64,000 nt of DNA from Acanthacorydalis orientalis (GCA_034766995.1 CM068322.1:1514589-1578588), one strand, 5' to 3'. Positions 39,769 through 51,450 are shown, counted from the first letter of the stretch. Program-made: numbers and translations. Notes: generated by a model not told the origin, from the sequence alone.

Positions 39769-39846
<78 letters not shown>
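39745..39846. repeat. (TC)n-(TA)n compound microsatellite
   Basis: A TCTC/CTCG-rich pyrimidine run of about 25 bp passes directly into about 78 bp of TA with one TACATA interruption. Confidence 0.95.
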
Positions 39847-39847
<1 letters not shown>

Positions 39848-40139
39848 AAATAAGAGTGCAATTAGAATTTATTCAAAACTTTTGTTCATTTTGCTGCTTT
39901 GTAACAGAAACACCTAACGTACAAGACTCTCTCTTTAACAATAAGTCTTTTTAAAGTACTGATAATACTTACTAAGACACTTTTTTTAATTTTTTTCAAT
40001 GCAAAACTTTATGGATTTATCAAATAACTAATAGTCACTTTCCGTCTCAGCGAAAAGTGTCAAAAATTCTAACCATCAGGAAGGCCGGTAAGAAGAGTGA
40101 CGAAGTCCCCACTTAAACTGTTAAGAATATCATATACAC

Positions 40140-41200
40140 CAGATTTAAACCACACGAACTGGTAGCCAATAACATCCGGCTTGAGCAGTTCGGTTTCAGT
40201 TGTGGTCATTCCATTTTGCTATAGTTTGGCTAGAATCACCTATGAGATAACAATAAAGTGAGAACTCCAACGTTGTACTAGCATGATCTTCCTAGACATA
40301 GAGAAGGCGTTCAACACGGTCTGGAACGACGGACAACGGACTACTGTACAAACTTTTACAATATCAAGGTACCGAAGTATCTAGTCCGTCTCGTAGACAA
40401 CTACTTGCGAAACAGGTCATTCCATGTTGAAATGGACGATCAGACATCGAAATCCAGATGCATAACAGCGTGGGTACCACAAAGATCGATACTAGAGCCA
40501 GCGTTCTTCTATATTTCATAAACGACATTCAGAGTGCCAATGTTATTAATTTGGCGCTATTCGCGAACAACACCAGCATCTTTACAACTATACGCACCAT
40601 CTACGAAACCAGAACTCGGCTCCAGGACGCCCTAAATGAATTCGCCGCATTTTTCTAAACATGAAAAAGCAAGATAAATGCGACGAAAATGTAAGGTATC
40701 ATCTTCTTACGAGGTTGGAAGAAAGACCCAGGGCGCCCAAACATTAACCGAGTAGAAAGGACTCCACGAAATACTTAGATGTGCATATGAATAGAAAGCT
40801 AACTTATAACAAACACGTAACATGTGCAATCAAGAAAGCGTGCATAGCCCTACATCTACATGGCCGAGGCCTAGCTCTATACCTACATGGCCAGGCATAG
40901 CGGTCTAGACATCGAAAACAAGATAACACTATGTAAGATGGCGATCAAATCGACCATGACGTACGTTTCACTAATTTATCGGAATACCTCCAGAATGAAC
41001 ATAAATGGGCTAAAGATGGTTCAAAACAATAGCTTGAACATCATGAATATCATGATCAACAATAGCTTGAACATCATGAATATCATGATCAACAATAGCT
41101 TGAATACCATGTCAAACAAAGAGCCCAATTACCCCACGTCAGTACCTCACGAACAGGCAGAAATTATAACGTTTGCAGAATATATTGAAGAAACTTGTTG
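40140..41200 (+). pseudogene. Reverse transcriptase pseudogene with FANN in place of FADD
   Basis: Blocks in order: LEQFGFSCGHSILL near 40180; MIFLDIEKAFNTVWND near 40285 (the first catalytic Asp is in FLDIEKAF); KYLVRLVDNYLRNRSFHVEM near 40375; TAWVPQRSILEPAF near 40465 (normally GVPQGSxLGP, two Gly lost); YFINDIQSANVINLALFANN near 40515-40570, where the catalytic pair FADD has become FANN; then TSIFTTIRTIYETRTRLQDA and a short thumb region. Frameshifts separate the first blocks. The open part is 40458-40658. Both catalytic-site Asp of the FADD box are lost, so the enzyme is dead. Confidence 0.83.
41025..41112 (+). repeat. 33-bp tandem repeat, 2.6 units
   Basis: Units start at 41025, 41058 and 41091, each opening with AACAATAGCTTGAA. 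The first two are identical over 33 bp; the third is partial and diverged. Because 33 is a multiple of three, the repeat keeps the frame and translates as repeated NNSLNIMNIMI. The unit itself contains ATCATGAATATCATGAT, an interrupted inverted repeat. Confidence 0.95.
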
Positions 41201-41400
41201 AAAGTTTTATGCCAGACAGCCGTTCTCCAGCACCAAGTCTGACTTCCAGCAGAGTCTGTCAACATCGTCAAGAAAACAAATTCGTGTAGCCATACTATTT
41301 GACAGAGCTACTACAAACGCTGCCGACGGCATCAGGTCGGTGGCGAAATCCTTCATTTTTCATGTAGGAGAGCAACAAGGGAAGGGGTGCGATCCAAGGG

Positions 41401-42055
41401 TTTGGGAATTTTTAATACACTGTTTGTTTTTTTTTGAAACTTTCTCCAGGTAGTGAACTACCAGTTTGAGAGGAATAAGAACTAAACACAGTCACTGTCA
41501 AATTATATGAAGACTAAGGCTGTTTTTGGGATCCTGCACCTCAAGGTATGGCCAACTAACATCCATGGCAACCAGACTACATTAAGAACAAACACCCTCA
41601 AATACGTGAAAAAATACGACATAACCAACATATAAATAAATGTTTTTTTTTTGGGAAATATTGTATGAATAAAAAATAGCAGATTATAAGACGATATCGG
41701 AAGAAATAGAATATTCGATGATAAAAAACATCCAGAGAAAATAATTTGTAATATATAGCATATAATGAAACTTTTATCTCTATCACAATTTATATATCAT
41801 CAAACGTAAATTCGTATCTACAGAGAAAATAAAATCACTTAAACTCAAGACTAAATATTTGTTATTCTAGTCGCGCGATAAATTAAAGCGGAACAATTTA
41901 AACGGCAGTGAATTTTATTTCTGATAAGAAACTTAACAGAAATTGATGACCAAGGGACGTACGAAATAGGGGTATACAAATGAAATGAAATTTTATGCAA
42001 TACTTAAAGTAACTAATACAAATTTTTACTTTTCACGAATATTTGCTTTTTTAAT

Positions 42056-42062
<7 letters not shown>
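41401..42062. other. AT-rich DNA without recognisable gene
   Basis: The first 200 bp may still belong to the 3' part of the retrotransposon relic; no tail was identified. Confidence 0.35.

Positions 42063-42120
<58 letters not shown>
42063..42120. repeat. (TA)n microsatellite
   Basis: About 58 bp of TA. Confidence 0.95.
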
Positions 42121-42122
<2 letters not shown>

Positions 42123-44122
42123 GATGAAAATGACATTACTTCACATTCGAAAATAAAACACTGACCTATATACATTAAGTAGGATTTTACTTAGAAAAAT
42201 AATTACGCATTTAAAAATATTCATTAAAATCTTTTATAGAAAATATAATTATATTGTAGTGCAATTTTACTTTAAAAATCAAATGAAACACCATTAGAAA
42301 AGTAAAATCTAAAATATTCAAAAACTAAACTCACTCACTCACTTTTTTATTATACTTTTCCGAATATGTAACCATTGCGTTGCGTTGTTGAAAAAATCAT
42401 GCAGTATTATAATGAAAATAGAAAAATGAAATGAAATAATATCGTAATAATGTTCTTTAATACAAAAAAATCTAGCTATTATAAATCAAATGTAACGTGA
42501 ATTACAGAAAATAATAGTGCTTTGTTTCCTGAAAAATAACATTGAGGAAAATATATTGTCAACTAGGACATAATCGTTTGTAAATAATATATTAAAAAGT
42601 TATAAATGAACATTTGAAATAAAAATAAACAAAATAAGATGTAAAGAGAGTATTTATGTCATATTTTTTCATTATTTTTTTTTACTTTTTCTTTACTTAT
42701 GTTATAATTAGTTTATAAAATCTTCATTAACAACATGAATAAAACGTGATTTCAAAGTGAATAATGATCATGCGAACAAATAAATTATATAAACTATACA
42801 CAGTTTTAGTATAGAGATGAGTCATAATATAATATTAAAGAGTGTACGTGTTTAATCTAAAATTCAAATTCACAATCGCGAAGATTGCAAAAACACAAGG
42901 GAATCAAAAACAGAGAACGAAGATGTTTCTCATTTCGTTACATTCGATTAAGTATTTAATGCCTCGTATACAAACCTGCACATAACATACGCAACACAAG
43001 AAACAGACAACATTAGACAAACGTCGCTTCGATGCGATTTTACAAAGCATTTAAGATACACAACAGGTCGCCTACGTATATGTTGACCCAGATAGGTATG
43101 CGAGCTTGGGGAAATATCAAAAACGTATATACCCTATTCGAGAAAAGATGCGTGTGATTTAATAAAATAGCTACACAGAGTCGATGCTCTGATACCCAAA
43201 CCGATTGTCAAACAAACATTACTGGATACTACTGTTTCTTCGTTGGTTTATTATTGTATTTTTTTCTTATGCGTAAAATGTCCTATGCACAGTTCTGTAA
43301 TTCTCCTTTAGTATGGTAATCACACAATCACAAACTTTGATTACATACAAGCTCTTTCTTGAATATATTCTTAGGATAGGAAAAAAAACACACAAAATAA
43401 AAGTTTGTAGAAGATTAAAGGACGCACTTTTCTTGGTTAAAAAATAATGAAAGTAATGAAATGCATTGAAAATCATACTGTGACCATTAATTATTCCTCC
43501 AGCTGTATCTCGCATATTAATTATTCTACAATTCCATTTAGATTTATTTTTTCATTTTTATTTTTCACAAGTAGAAGTATAAATTTGATTTACATAAAAT
43601 ATAAGAATTCATGCTATCGTTTAATTATCTGTTTTTAGTCAAATATTTAATTATACCTATCAGTTATTTTATATGAAAAACTAAATATAAATGTTTTTGG
43701 GTTATAATGTATTTTTTACTTTTTGTTTATAAATTTCAATCAGTTAAAACAAACAGTTCTGATTATATTGGTCCTGATAAGCTAGTTATTTATTAATCTG
43801 TTATAATTAGTTTCGGCTACTGAATCATCTTCACGAATCTTTCTGATACATGCAACAAGTCTACATGTTGATATACTCAACAAGTTGGATTACATTAAAA
43901 AACTACCTGAAGATAGTTCAAAAAATAATACGAGTTATAGTAAATGACTACTCATGTATCCGTTAGGATGAAGATCAGTAACACAATGCACCAACTGAAT
44001 CATAAGTATAAAACAATTATAAATTCATTCAAAAAAAAGTATTTAAAATTAAACAAATTATAACTTCACTTGTGCAAACTTAAATTTTGAAAAAATTCTT
44101 TTTTATTTGAAAAAATCACAAA

Positions 44123-44126
<4 letters not shown>
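42121..44126. other. AT-rich DNA; GC-richer patch at about 42870-43210
   Basis: No gene or element recognised. The GC-richer patch has no long frame on either strand. Confidence 0.4.

Positions 44127-44175
<49 letters not shown>
44127..44175. repeat. (TA)n microsatellite
   Basis: About 48 bp of TA. Confidence 0.95.
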
Positions 44176-44179
<4 letters not shown>

Positions 44180-44760
44180 ACTTTTACTTCAAGAACAAAA
44201 TATGAAATACCGAAAAAAACTTGTAATTGATCAGAAATAGAACTGAATAGTGACGAAACTAAAATTTAAACAGAAAATCATCGACGATGAACAGCAAAGA
44301 TATAAGAATAGCAAAATAATTCGACATAACGCTTGCCACTTTTCTAAATAATAATCTTGTAAAGAAAAAATAATAATTTTATTATACATTGTAATAAAAT
44401 TTAAATACTACATATTAACACTAGAACTACGGGCAATTAAGACGAAATTATTTCTACCAAAACCAGTCAAAATGACGGGTCTTTAAAAAATTCGTAATAA
44501 TAGAATATTTTTATATTTATTGACTTATTAGTTTCTTGCAAAAGGAATTCCATGTTATGTAATACATTTTTGATAGTACATATTAACCCATTTGAGACCA
44601 TCTTCTCTAAATGACGATTGGCATATTTTATCACTTACATATCAATAAGAATAATAGGTATAATAAAGAATATATGCTTTGGTAAAAAAAATTAAAACAA
44701 TTTCCATTCCAAAGTTAAGTTTATTCTTATAGTATAAAGTAAATTATTATCTATAAAAAG

Positions 44761-45024
44761 TTATAATTTGTCACATTTCTTACAAACGTAGTTTTTCTTT
44801 TGAGTGCATTTTCCGCATGCATATTTTTTACAGATATTACAAATGGTGATAGTCTTATTATTATTATTACAGTATCCTGCTTGACACCATTTGGGTGAAC
44901 AAAGTGAGCTCTTTGAAGTTGTTTGTACATTAGCTTCTGGTGATTCCATACTTGGTTTTACGTTTCCAAAGGCATTTTCAGTGGTAAGTTCATCTGCTAG
45001 TTGAAACATAAATTCACTATTCAT
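44761..45024 (-). pseudogene. piggyBac transposase, C-terminal cysteine-rich domain
   Basis: The frame opens at MNSEFMFQLADELTTENAFG, after the internal deletion junction. It ends with a dense Cys region: KWCQAGYCN, TICNICKKYACGKC and KKNYVCKKCDKL, then a stop at 44761. From family knowledge, the C-terminal Cys-rich (PHD/RING-like) domain of piggyBac transposases binds the terminal repeats. The pattern CxxxxC...CxxCxxxxCxxC...CxxC is intact, so the DNA-binding tail is the best preserved part of the element. Confidence 0.88.
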
Positions 45025-45029
45025 AACAT

Positions 45030-45476
45030 TTTTTTGGCATATCCTGTTGGACCGGATACGTCTTTGAAAATATTATGAAGTGCTAATCTTCCAGGACTAG
45101 ACCCTTATTGTATTTTTCCCTTACTGGTTCCATCTACAGCAATTTAATTTTTATTATTTTGTAATATACTTTCATTTTCATCTTCAGAACTTGAACGCAC
45201 TCGAGCACATCTTCTTTTACGTAAATTCAAAATATTTTAAAATTCACTATAACTTTCTGAGAACTCCTGAACATTTTCTTCGTCTAAAAGCTCATGACCA
45301 CTATTCTCACTATCAAAAAGTTCATCGTGAATACCGCATAGTTCATTTTCAATTTCTTCTGGTTCACCTTCACTGTCATAGAGCTCATCATCTTCGATAT
45401 CAGAGCATTCCATTGGTATAGCGTTCAGTTTTTCCAGAAATTCAGAGATTTTCAATCGTTTTGCCATTTTCAGCAC
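45030..45476 (-). pseudogene. piggyBac transposase, N-terminal acidic region
   Basis: Starts MLKMAKRLKISEFLEKLNAI and continues with the acidic stretch SDIEDDELYDSEGEPEEIEN and a second one, ELLDEENVQEFSE, until a stop at 45237. In the same direction follow RKRRCARVRSSSEDENES, a stop, IAVDGTSKGKIQ, GSSPGRLALHNIFKDVSGPT and GYAKK near 45040. The motif PxGYA at the start of the transposase fold is a piggyBac hallmark. The catalytic RNase H-like core that should follow is absent; the sequence jumps to the C-terminal domain about 10 codons later. Confidence 0.85.
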
Positions 45477-46092
45477 TTATAAAAATAAAATAAAACTAGT
45501 GATTCATTAAAATTTATATTTGTATTCATTTTTCACACCTCACACTAATTGAAACAATATGCCGTTTACTATAATTTATATAATTATTCTTTTATTATTT
45601 ATTATATTATATAATATGTGTGCAACATTCAACAAAAACTTCAATACCCATTCTACGTCTCCAGATCTAAATGAACGACTAAATATATTTTCGAATGAGT
45701 GCATTAGTTTTGCATTACCATCATGATCGATCCGAAATTTTCCTGATAATTTTCACCATCATACTAAATAAGATGCAGTAAAGATTCTAAGAACGTGTGA
45801 GAAGTTCTTGAAGAACAAAACAAGTAAACTGGTTAATTCGTGTTCGGTAAACAGATTGCATGACACTTTTACACTCTCACAGGTAACAGTCATTTTGACT
45901 GGTAGCCATGATACAAAATTATTTTGATTTTGAATAAAAAGAAATAAAAATAAAATTCATTATACTATTTCCTTAGTTATCGCTGCAAAAGTTATGATAT
46001 CGTTGGGAAAAAAAAATGTAACATGAAGTAGGAATTTGAAAATAAAATTGTAAAACCAGTCATTTTGACTGGTGTGGTAGTTCTAGTATTAC

Positions 46093-47523
46093 ATATCTAA
46101 AAAATATTCGGTGTACTTTCGTACATTGACTTTCGTTTACTTTTATATTACATGTTATGTTCTTCAAAAGTAATAGTTCATTATTTTCTATTCAATATAT
46201 TAATAAAATTGTCTATTAGATAATCAAAAATAATTCTTAATGATGTGATCGAAAGCATTCAATATGGAATTAATAACACATATATAAATTAAACATATAA
46301 AATAATTAAAAAATAAACTTCAGGTGCACATTTACACTGATTACTATTCAGAAGTTTTATTAAATATAAAATTTTATAGTTAATCTAAAAATTAAATAAT
46401 AAGATCAATTTTTAGCTCAGTATGAATAAGCGGCAAGGTCGTGTAAACATTGTCTTATATTACATTTTTTATGGAAGTTTTACAACAGTACATTAATCTT
46501 GAATAAATAGAAAAAAAAAGTATAAACTGTTTAAATATCCCATTGCTAAATAAAGAAATACATAATTTAATAAAAATTGACACATTATGTTGTGTTAATC
46601 TTAGCAAAACGGACACTGTTGAAAATACAAGCTTTTTGTAATATACTCGTATTTAATTACATTCTGGAGCTTATGCATGGCTCAAAATGAACTACTTTAT
46701 TGTTGGCCTTAGATAACTCGAATGGACAAAGTTAAAAACCATTCAAAAACAATTATTATTATTTCTAAAGAACTCGACATTCCTTATGAAATAGATTATT
46801 AAATATTGACCCAATATTTATGAATTTCAAAACTATATGCAAAACACTACAAACCAACAACAAAAAAATAGTCCGTGGAACTCTCGCACGTTGAGAGTGA
46901 AACTTATTATCATCATTTTTTTAAATATCAACACCGTTAATTTATCCTCAATGGAATAAGTTTCAGGATATTAGGGTTAAGAGACGGTAGTGCGGTATAT
47001 AAATAGAGTAAATATAACGTAATTAAATTAAATATTTTAATCTTTACTCATCAATCTCCATCGAATCATATTCTAAGAATGAAATTATTGGCTTATGATA
47101 ACTAAAACTACACTCCTTAAAAATACACTCCTTAAAAATACACTGATACGTAGTGCACTGCAAAAACGCTCAACATACACTGCGTATACGAGCAGTACCC
47201 ACTGCGCAAGCGCGTGACGTCTACGAGATAGAGTGAGTAGGAACGTTTCTCCCTCATTCCACTCAAGGCTTTTTGATGGAGGAAGAGTTTCACTTTTCGT
47301 CTCGTGCGAGAAAATTTACACGACCGCGGCTATAAAAGTTTGACTTCAGAAAATTGGATGTTTAAACCAGTTTATTCAAGTAGTTATAAATTACTATTTT
47401 ACGACAAGTGATGACGGACTATGAGAGTTAGTTTATTTCCAATACGACTAAGATCCAAAATGATAGTTTCCAGTTCAGTTTTTCGAATATACTCGAATTA
47501 AATAAAACAAGTATATTAAAATG

Positions 47524-47525
<2 letters not shown>
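46093..47525. other. Intergenic DNA with an inverted-end segment (46880-47311)
   Basis: No gene recognised. CTCTCGCACGTTGAGAGTGAAACT near 46881 is partly inverted at 47286-47311 (GAGTTTCACTTTTCGTCTCGTGCGAG on the plus strand), enclosing about 400 bp. Inside lie a 15-bp direct repeat (ACACTCCTTAAAAAT twice, 47111-47140) and a GC-richer patch (47140-47340). CGGCTATAAAAG sits just outside at 47327-47338. It could be a small non-autonomous DNA element or a promoter region. Confidence 0.35.

Positions 47526-47575
<50 letters not shown>
47526..47575. repeat. (TA)n microsatellite
   Basis: About 48 bp of TA. Confidence 0.95.
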
Positions 47576-47578
<3 letters not shown>

Positions 47579-48289
47579 TTGCTTTTTTATCTAAAAAATA
47601 TTATCAAAACGAGCAGTCATTATACAGAAAAGTTGCTAATCAATAATTGTGTAAGAAACATTTGCAAGGCATTATTAAGGTGTCTCCTATAAGATATGAA
47701 ACTCCGTTTTTAATCAGGAATACATGCACTTTTACAGATTGCTCCGTTACTAATACAATATTTGTTTCAACATTTTATAACATTTATAAGGCTTCTGATA
47801 ATATGTTCATTTTATGACAGACTCCATATTCACCTTTGAAAATAAATCTCATGTGATAAAACACATCGAAGTAAAATTAAATTTCTTTACAATTGTGTAA
47901 CTTATAAAAGCCAATCAACTAAAGCTTATAATTATAAGAAATAATACCTACAATCTAATTATAGAAGAAGGGAAACAGTTTTGCTAATTGCAGTTTGAAA
48001 TACTACAGAACGCATTTTAAAGAAGAAAAACAATTTCATACTTTGTAGGAGAGTACCTTCTACGGAAATTGAATTTCCTTTTCTTGCACACACAATAGTA
48101 CGTTTTTTGACATTCTTAATACGTCTAGAAGTTCCTATTTACATTCATTATAAAAAAAAATTTGAAAATTTTATTTCCATTTTTATGTTCAATGCTTATA
48201 TGAGGTGAATTTTAATTGAGATTTCATAAGTGCCATTATTATTATTATTTTTAATTATAATATGTAAAATATTTTAAGAAAAACAACGT
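47576..48289. other. AT-rich DNA without recognisable gene
   Basis: No gene or element recognised. Confidence 0.45.
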
Positions 48290-48309
48290 ATATATATATA
48301 TATATATAC
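48290..48309. repeat. Short (TA)n abutting family 2 mariner
   Basis: About 18 bp of TA, ending at the left terminus of the element at 48310. Confidence 0.85.
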
Positions 48310-49153
48310 ATGGATCGTTTGATAAGTTTGGTAAGTTTCTATAATATGGCGCCACAATTCATCTAGTAACGTCACGGCTATCAAGTGTCACTTTTCAAAC
48401 TATCATAGGCGAAATTCAGCCAGAAGCGACGCGTTGTTCACGTTCTACAGATGTTTGAAGCGAGCATTGTAGAAGTTGCAGCAAAAATGTAAAAAACCAA
48501 GCAGAGCTTTTTGCGTCGATTCGTCGCCGTGGATGAAACGTAGATCCACCATTTCACATCTGAGTCGAAGCAGGAGACAAATCAGTGAACATCGACTGGT
48601 GAAAGTGCGCCAAAGAAGGCGAAGACTGTTTTGTAGACTGGGAAGGTGATGGCCACTGTTTCTTGCGATTCCCAAGGAATCACCCTGATCGACTACTTAA
48701 TGAAGGGAAAAACGATAACAGAAGCCTATTATGCAACATTATCGGACTGTTTGAAGAAAAGATGAAATAAAAACAGACAAGATTGGCGGACGAAAAATCA
48801 ATCCTGCTCTTTCACTAGGATAACGCACCGTCCCACAAATCGACCGTCGATAAAAACCAATGGCAAAATTGGACGAATTAGATTCCTAGAATGGATAGAA
48901 TTGATTCCTTATCCACCCTATTATCCGGACATGCCCTTATGTGACTTCTTCCTCTTCCCAAACTGGAAAATTCGGCTCGCTGGGAATAAATTCTTGTCGA
49001 ATGAGGATGTCATCGCTGCCGTGAATGCGAATTTTGCAGACCTGCTGGATCAAGTGTATAGTAGTCAATGGAGACAATGTTGAGAAACAAAATCGATTTT
49101 AAAAAAAAATGGTATTTAACTTTCTTTTTTATCATACTTATCAAGCGACCCTC

Positions 49154-49156
<3 letters not shown>
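48310..49156 (+). mobile_element. Family 2 mariner, internally deleted (0.85 kb)
   Basis: The left end is TGGATCGTTTGATAAGTTTG. The right end ATACTTATCAAGCGACCCTC is its inverse. The element is about 847 bp with TA repeats on both sides. It keeps the first catalytic region in part (VAVDET then STISHLSRSRRQ-type shifts near 48530), STGESAPKKAKTVL, GKVMATVSCDSQGI and the C-terminal third. The N-terminal coding half seen in the 6136-7417 copy is missing. Confidence 0.88.
48510..49083 (+). pseudogene. Family 2 mariner transposase, deleted and frameshifted
   Basis: From left to right: a VDET-like first block, TSTGESAPKKAKTVL near 48590-48630, GKVMATVSCDSQGITLIDYL near 48643, KGKTITEAYYATL, a corrupted second block (SFTRITHRPTNRP frame near 48810) and the open C-terminal piece 48901-49083 reading IPYPPYYPDMPLCDFFLFPN, WKIRLAGNKFLSNEDVIAAV and FADLLDQVYSS. 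YYPDM replaces YSPDL; the last catalytic Asp (LCDFF) is kept. Several frameshifts make it inactive. Confidence 0.85.

Positions 49157-49211
<55 letters not shown>
49156..49211. repeat. (TA)n microsatellite
   Basis: About 55 bp of TA, starting at the right end of the family 2 copy. Confidence 0.95.
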
Positions 49212-49214
<3 letters not shown>

Positions 49215-49364
49215 TCCAAAGATATCATATTATAATTATGTAATTAATAAATTTTGTTTTTATAAGACAATGACAGCATATATTATTTTTTTAAATCAGC
49301 TTCAAATTCATATTTTTTTCAGGTTTCTTTCGTAATTTCATTTTATGAGGTTCGTATTTTAATA

Positions 49365-49369
<5 letters not shown>

Positions 49370-49400
<31 letters not shown>
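49370..49400. repeat. (TA)n microsatellite
   Basis: About 30 bp of TA. Confidence 0.9.
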
Positions 49401-49402
<2 letters not shown>

Positions 49403-50390
49403 CTGTTCTTTGAAACATTCTTTGAAATTATAAAAAGAATTATGTTTATCTAATTTTTCTGATAAACAATTTTCTTGGTCATATTGTCAATTTGAACTAA
49501 TCAATTATTTATGTATTTATTTATATATTTTGTGGAAGTTTGTAATTATAAGCGCCGTTTTATACATAACGAATTTGTTGGATAGGTTCTAATTAGACAC
49601 TTGATACATCTAAGAATCGAAGGAAAATTTCATTAATATGCAAATTTTCAAGCTAAATCCCGATAAACATCCATCCGATTTTTTTATCATTCTGGTTATA
49701 ATTCGAAGAAGATGATTGAACTATTTCTAGCATTTTAGAATAGTAAGGCCCATATTTCTGCTACAATATGTATAATGTAATATGTAGTAAGATCTAAGAA
49801 TACATTTTTAATTTTCGTTCTCAGGAGGATATTTTCAATCGACATTTAATTTTTAATTTTATCACTGAAGACTTTTCCCTTGTCATTTTGTTAAATTTAA
49901 TTATTACGAAACAAAAAAAATGACATCTAAATAAAAGTATGTGTTATATTTTTCAATCATCTTATGCTTCCTTTGGGTAAATGTTTCGCTAGTAAACTGT
50001 CTCATATTTTTATCCTTTTTACGGGAGATAGGTATTTTTATCTAATTTTAAACTAATAAACATATCTTCTTATTCAAGATTTTGTTAAACATTCTAAAAA
50101 AAGATGCAATAATTTTTTACACTAAGTTGTTGAGAAACTTATTCCCTGATACCAGTAAGACTAGACTGTTTTCAATATAAATATATCCTATATCATTCTT
50201 TTATTTTTCATTATTAAAAAATAAATGCAAAGTAATACTTCCTTTTCTTTTTGTCGAAACAATCTGCAGATCAAGCGGACAGCTACTTTTAAAAATAGAT
50301 AAACAAGTTAAACCTGAATCCGTAACCTTTTTAAACCTGTTTATATACTAAGTATGTTAAAAATATTATATTCGTATATACTCACAAATG

Positions 50391-50397
<7 letters not shown>

Positions 50398-50427
<30 letters not shown>
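50398..50427. repeat. (TA)n microsatellite
   Basis: About 30 bp of TA after TACATACA. Confidence 0.9.
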
Positions 50428-50429
<2 letters not shown>

Positions 50430-50931
50430 AACCTTTCTAAAATAAGATAAAATAAATAACCTGTTCAATCATTAAAATAAATCTATAAACGAAAAGCATA
50501 TTTGATTCCAGAATTTTTTCCTTTTTTTATAATATTCAATATGTTATTTAAAGTTTATTAATGATAACACTGAATTTAAAGATAATTACTAAAACTTAGT
50601 AATTAAATTTTGTAATATAATAATTAACTGTAATTAATTATTATGTAACATAATTTTAATTACTTGAAACAAACAGGAATTCATTACATTAAATATCACA
50701 AATACAAAATAATTTGACATTCGTTTAAATTAAATAATTTTAATTTGTCGACGGAAAACAGTTAATTATTTTCTTACTTTTCTCAACAAAGATTTTTTTC
50801 AAAAAAATAAAATCATTAATAAATACAAAGTCCACAAAAATATTGAAATACATAAAGGATACTTTTTTAAAATTCATTTATTGAGATTGATCTATTTGAA
50901 AAACCAGTAATATTTCATTTGTTTTTATTTT

Positions 50932-50937
<6 letters not shown>

Positions 50938-50984
<47 letters not shown>
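50938..50984. repeat. (TA)n microsatellite
   Basis: About 45 bp of TA. Confidence 0.95.
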
Positions 50985-50988
<4 letters not shown>

Positions 50989-51406
50989 TCACAGAAGTTA
51001 TATCGCCTCATTTATGAGTATTACAATATAATTATTCTTTTATACTACATTAAAAACAAAAATCGAAATTTAATACATCAGATGAATAATATGTTATCAA
51101 ATGACGACCAACCTCACCTAAAACATGTTTTCAGATTGATGTAAAGGATTTATATCTATATTTAGTTCTATTCAATATTAACTTTGAAGCTAAATCTATT
51201 ATTTTGTTCATCTTTGAATTAGAATGTTCTATAAATCATCATTACTGCTAAATTGGAGAAAATTATCTATTATGAACGCTCATATTGATTTAATGATGAT
51301 TCAAGTATTCAAACTGATATATTGAACACACACATAAACAACAACATAATAAATTATACAAATAGTTATATAAATTCATCTTCATGATAATATTTCATAA
51401 AATTTC

Positions 51407-51410
<4 letters not shown>

Positions 51411-51450
<40 letters not shown>
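51411..51450. repeat. (TA)n microsatellite abutting a mariner
   Basis: About 40 bp of TA ending at the left terminus TAGGTGTAAAC. Confidence 0.95.

Larger units (their letters stand above)
38261..40060. other. AT-rich DNA with TA tracts and a perfect palindrome
   Basis: No gene recognised. It includes the 32-bp palindrome at 39026-39057, a TA tract at 39543-39572 and the (TC)n-(TA)n repeat at 39745-39846. Confidence 0.5.
40080..41400 (+). mobile_element. Non-LTR retrotransposon relic (Jockey-type reverse transcriptase)
   Basis: A plus-strand stretch of GC-richer DNA containing a decayed reverse transcriptase with no recognisable 5' or 3' terminus. The order of blocks (EQFGFSCGHS, FLDIEKAFNTVW, YLVRLVDNYLRNRSFHVEMD, an FADD-type box, then a C-terminal thumb-like region) fits Jockey/R1-type elements of arthropods. 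No poly-A tail or target duplication was identified, so the real borders are unknown. A 33-bp tandem repeat lies inside its 3' part. Confidence 0.8.
44419..46088 (-). mobile_element. piggyBac-like element lacking its catalytic core
   Basis: The left end CACTAGAACTACGGGC is preceded by TTAA (44415-44418), the piggyBac target site. The right end reverse-complements to TACTAGAACTACCACACC and is followed by TTAC, a one-base decay of TTAA. Palindromic subterminal motifs ACCAGTCA-AAA-TGACgGGT (left, near 44461) and ACCAGTCA-TTT-TGACTGGT (right, near 46056) are present, with another CAGTCA-TTT-TGACTG near 45888. The element is about 1.67 kb. The minus strand encodes the N-terminus and the C-terminal zinc-binding domain of a piggyBac transposase with the DDD catalytic core deleted between them. 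Confidence 0.88.
49401..51410. other. AT-rich DNA with two TA tracts, no gene
   Basis: No gene or element recognised. TA tracts lie at 50398-50427 and 50938-50984. Confidence 0.45.

Noticed and set aside
43267..43638. Overlapping frames of 82 and 63 codons
   Set aside because: Both are hydrophobic AT-rich text on opposite strands without motifs.
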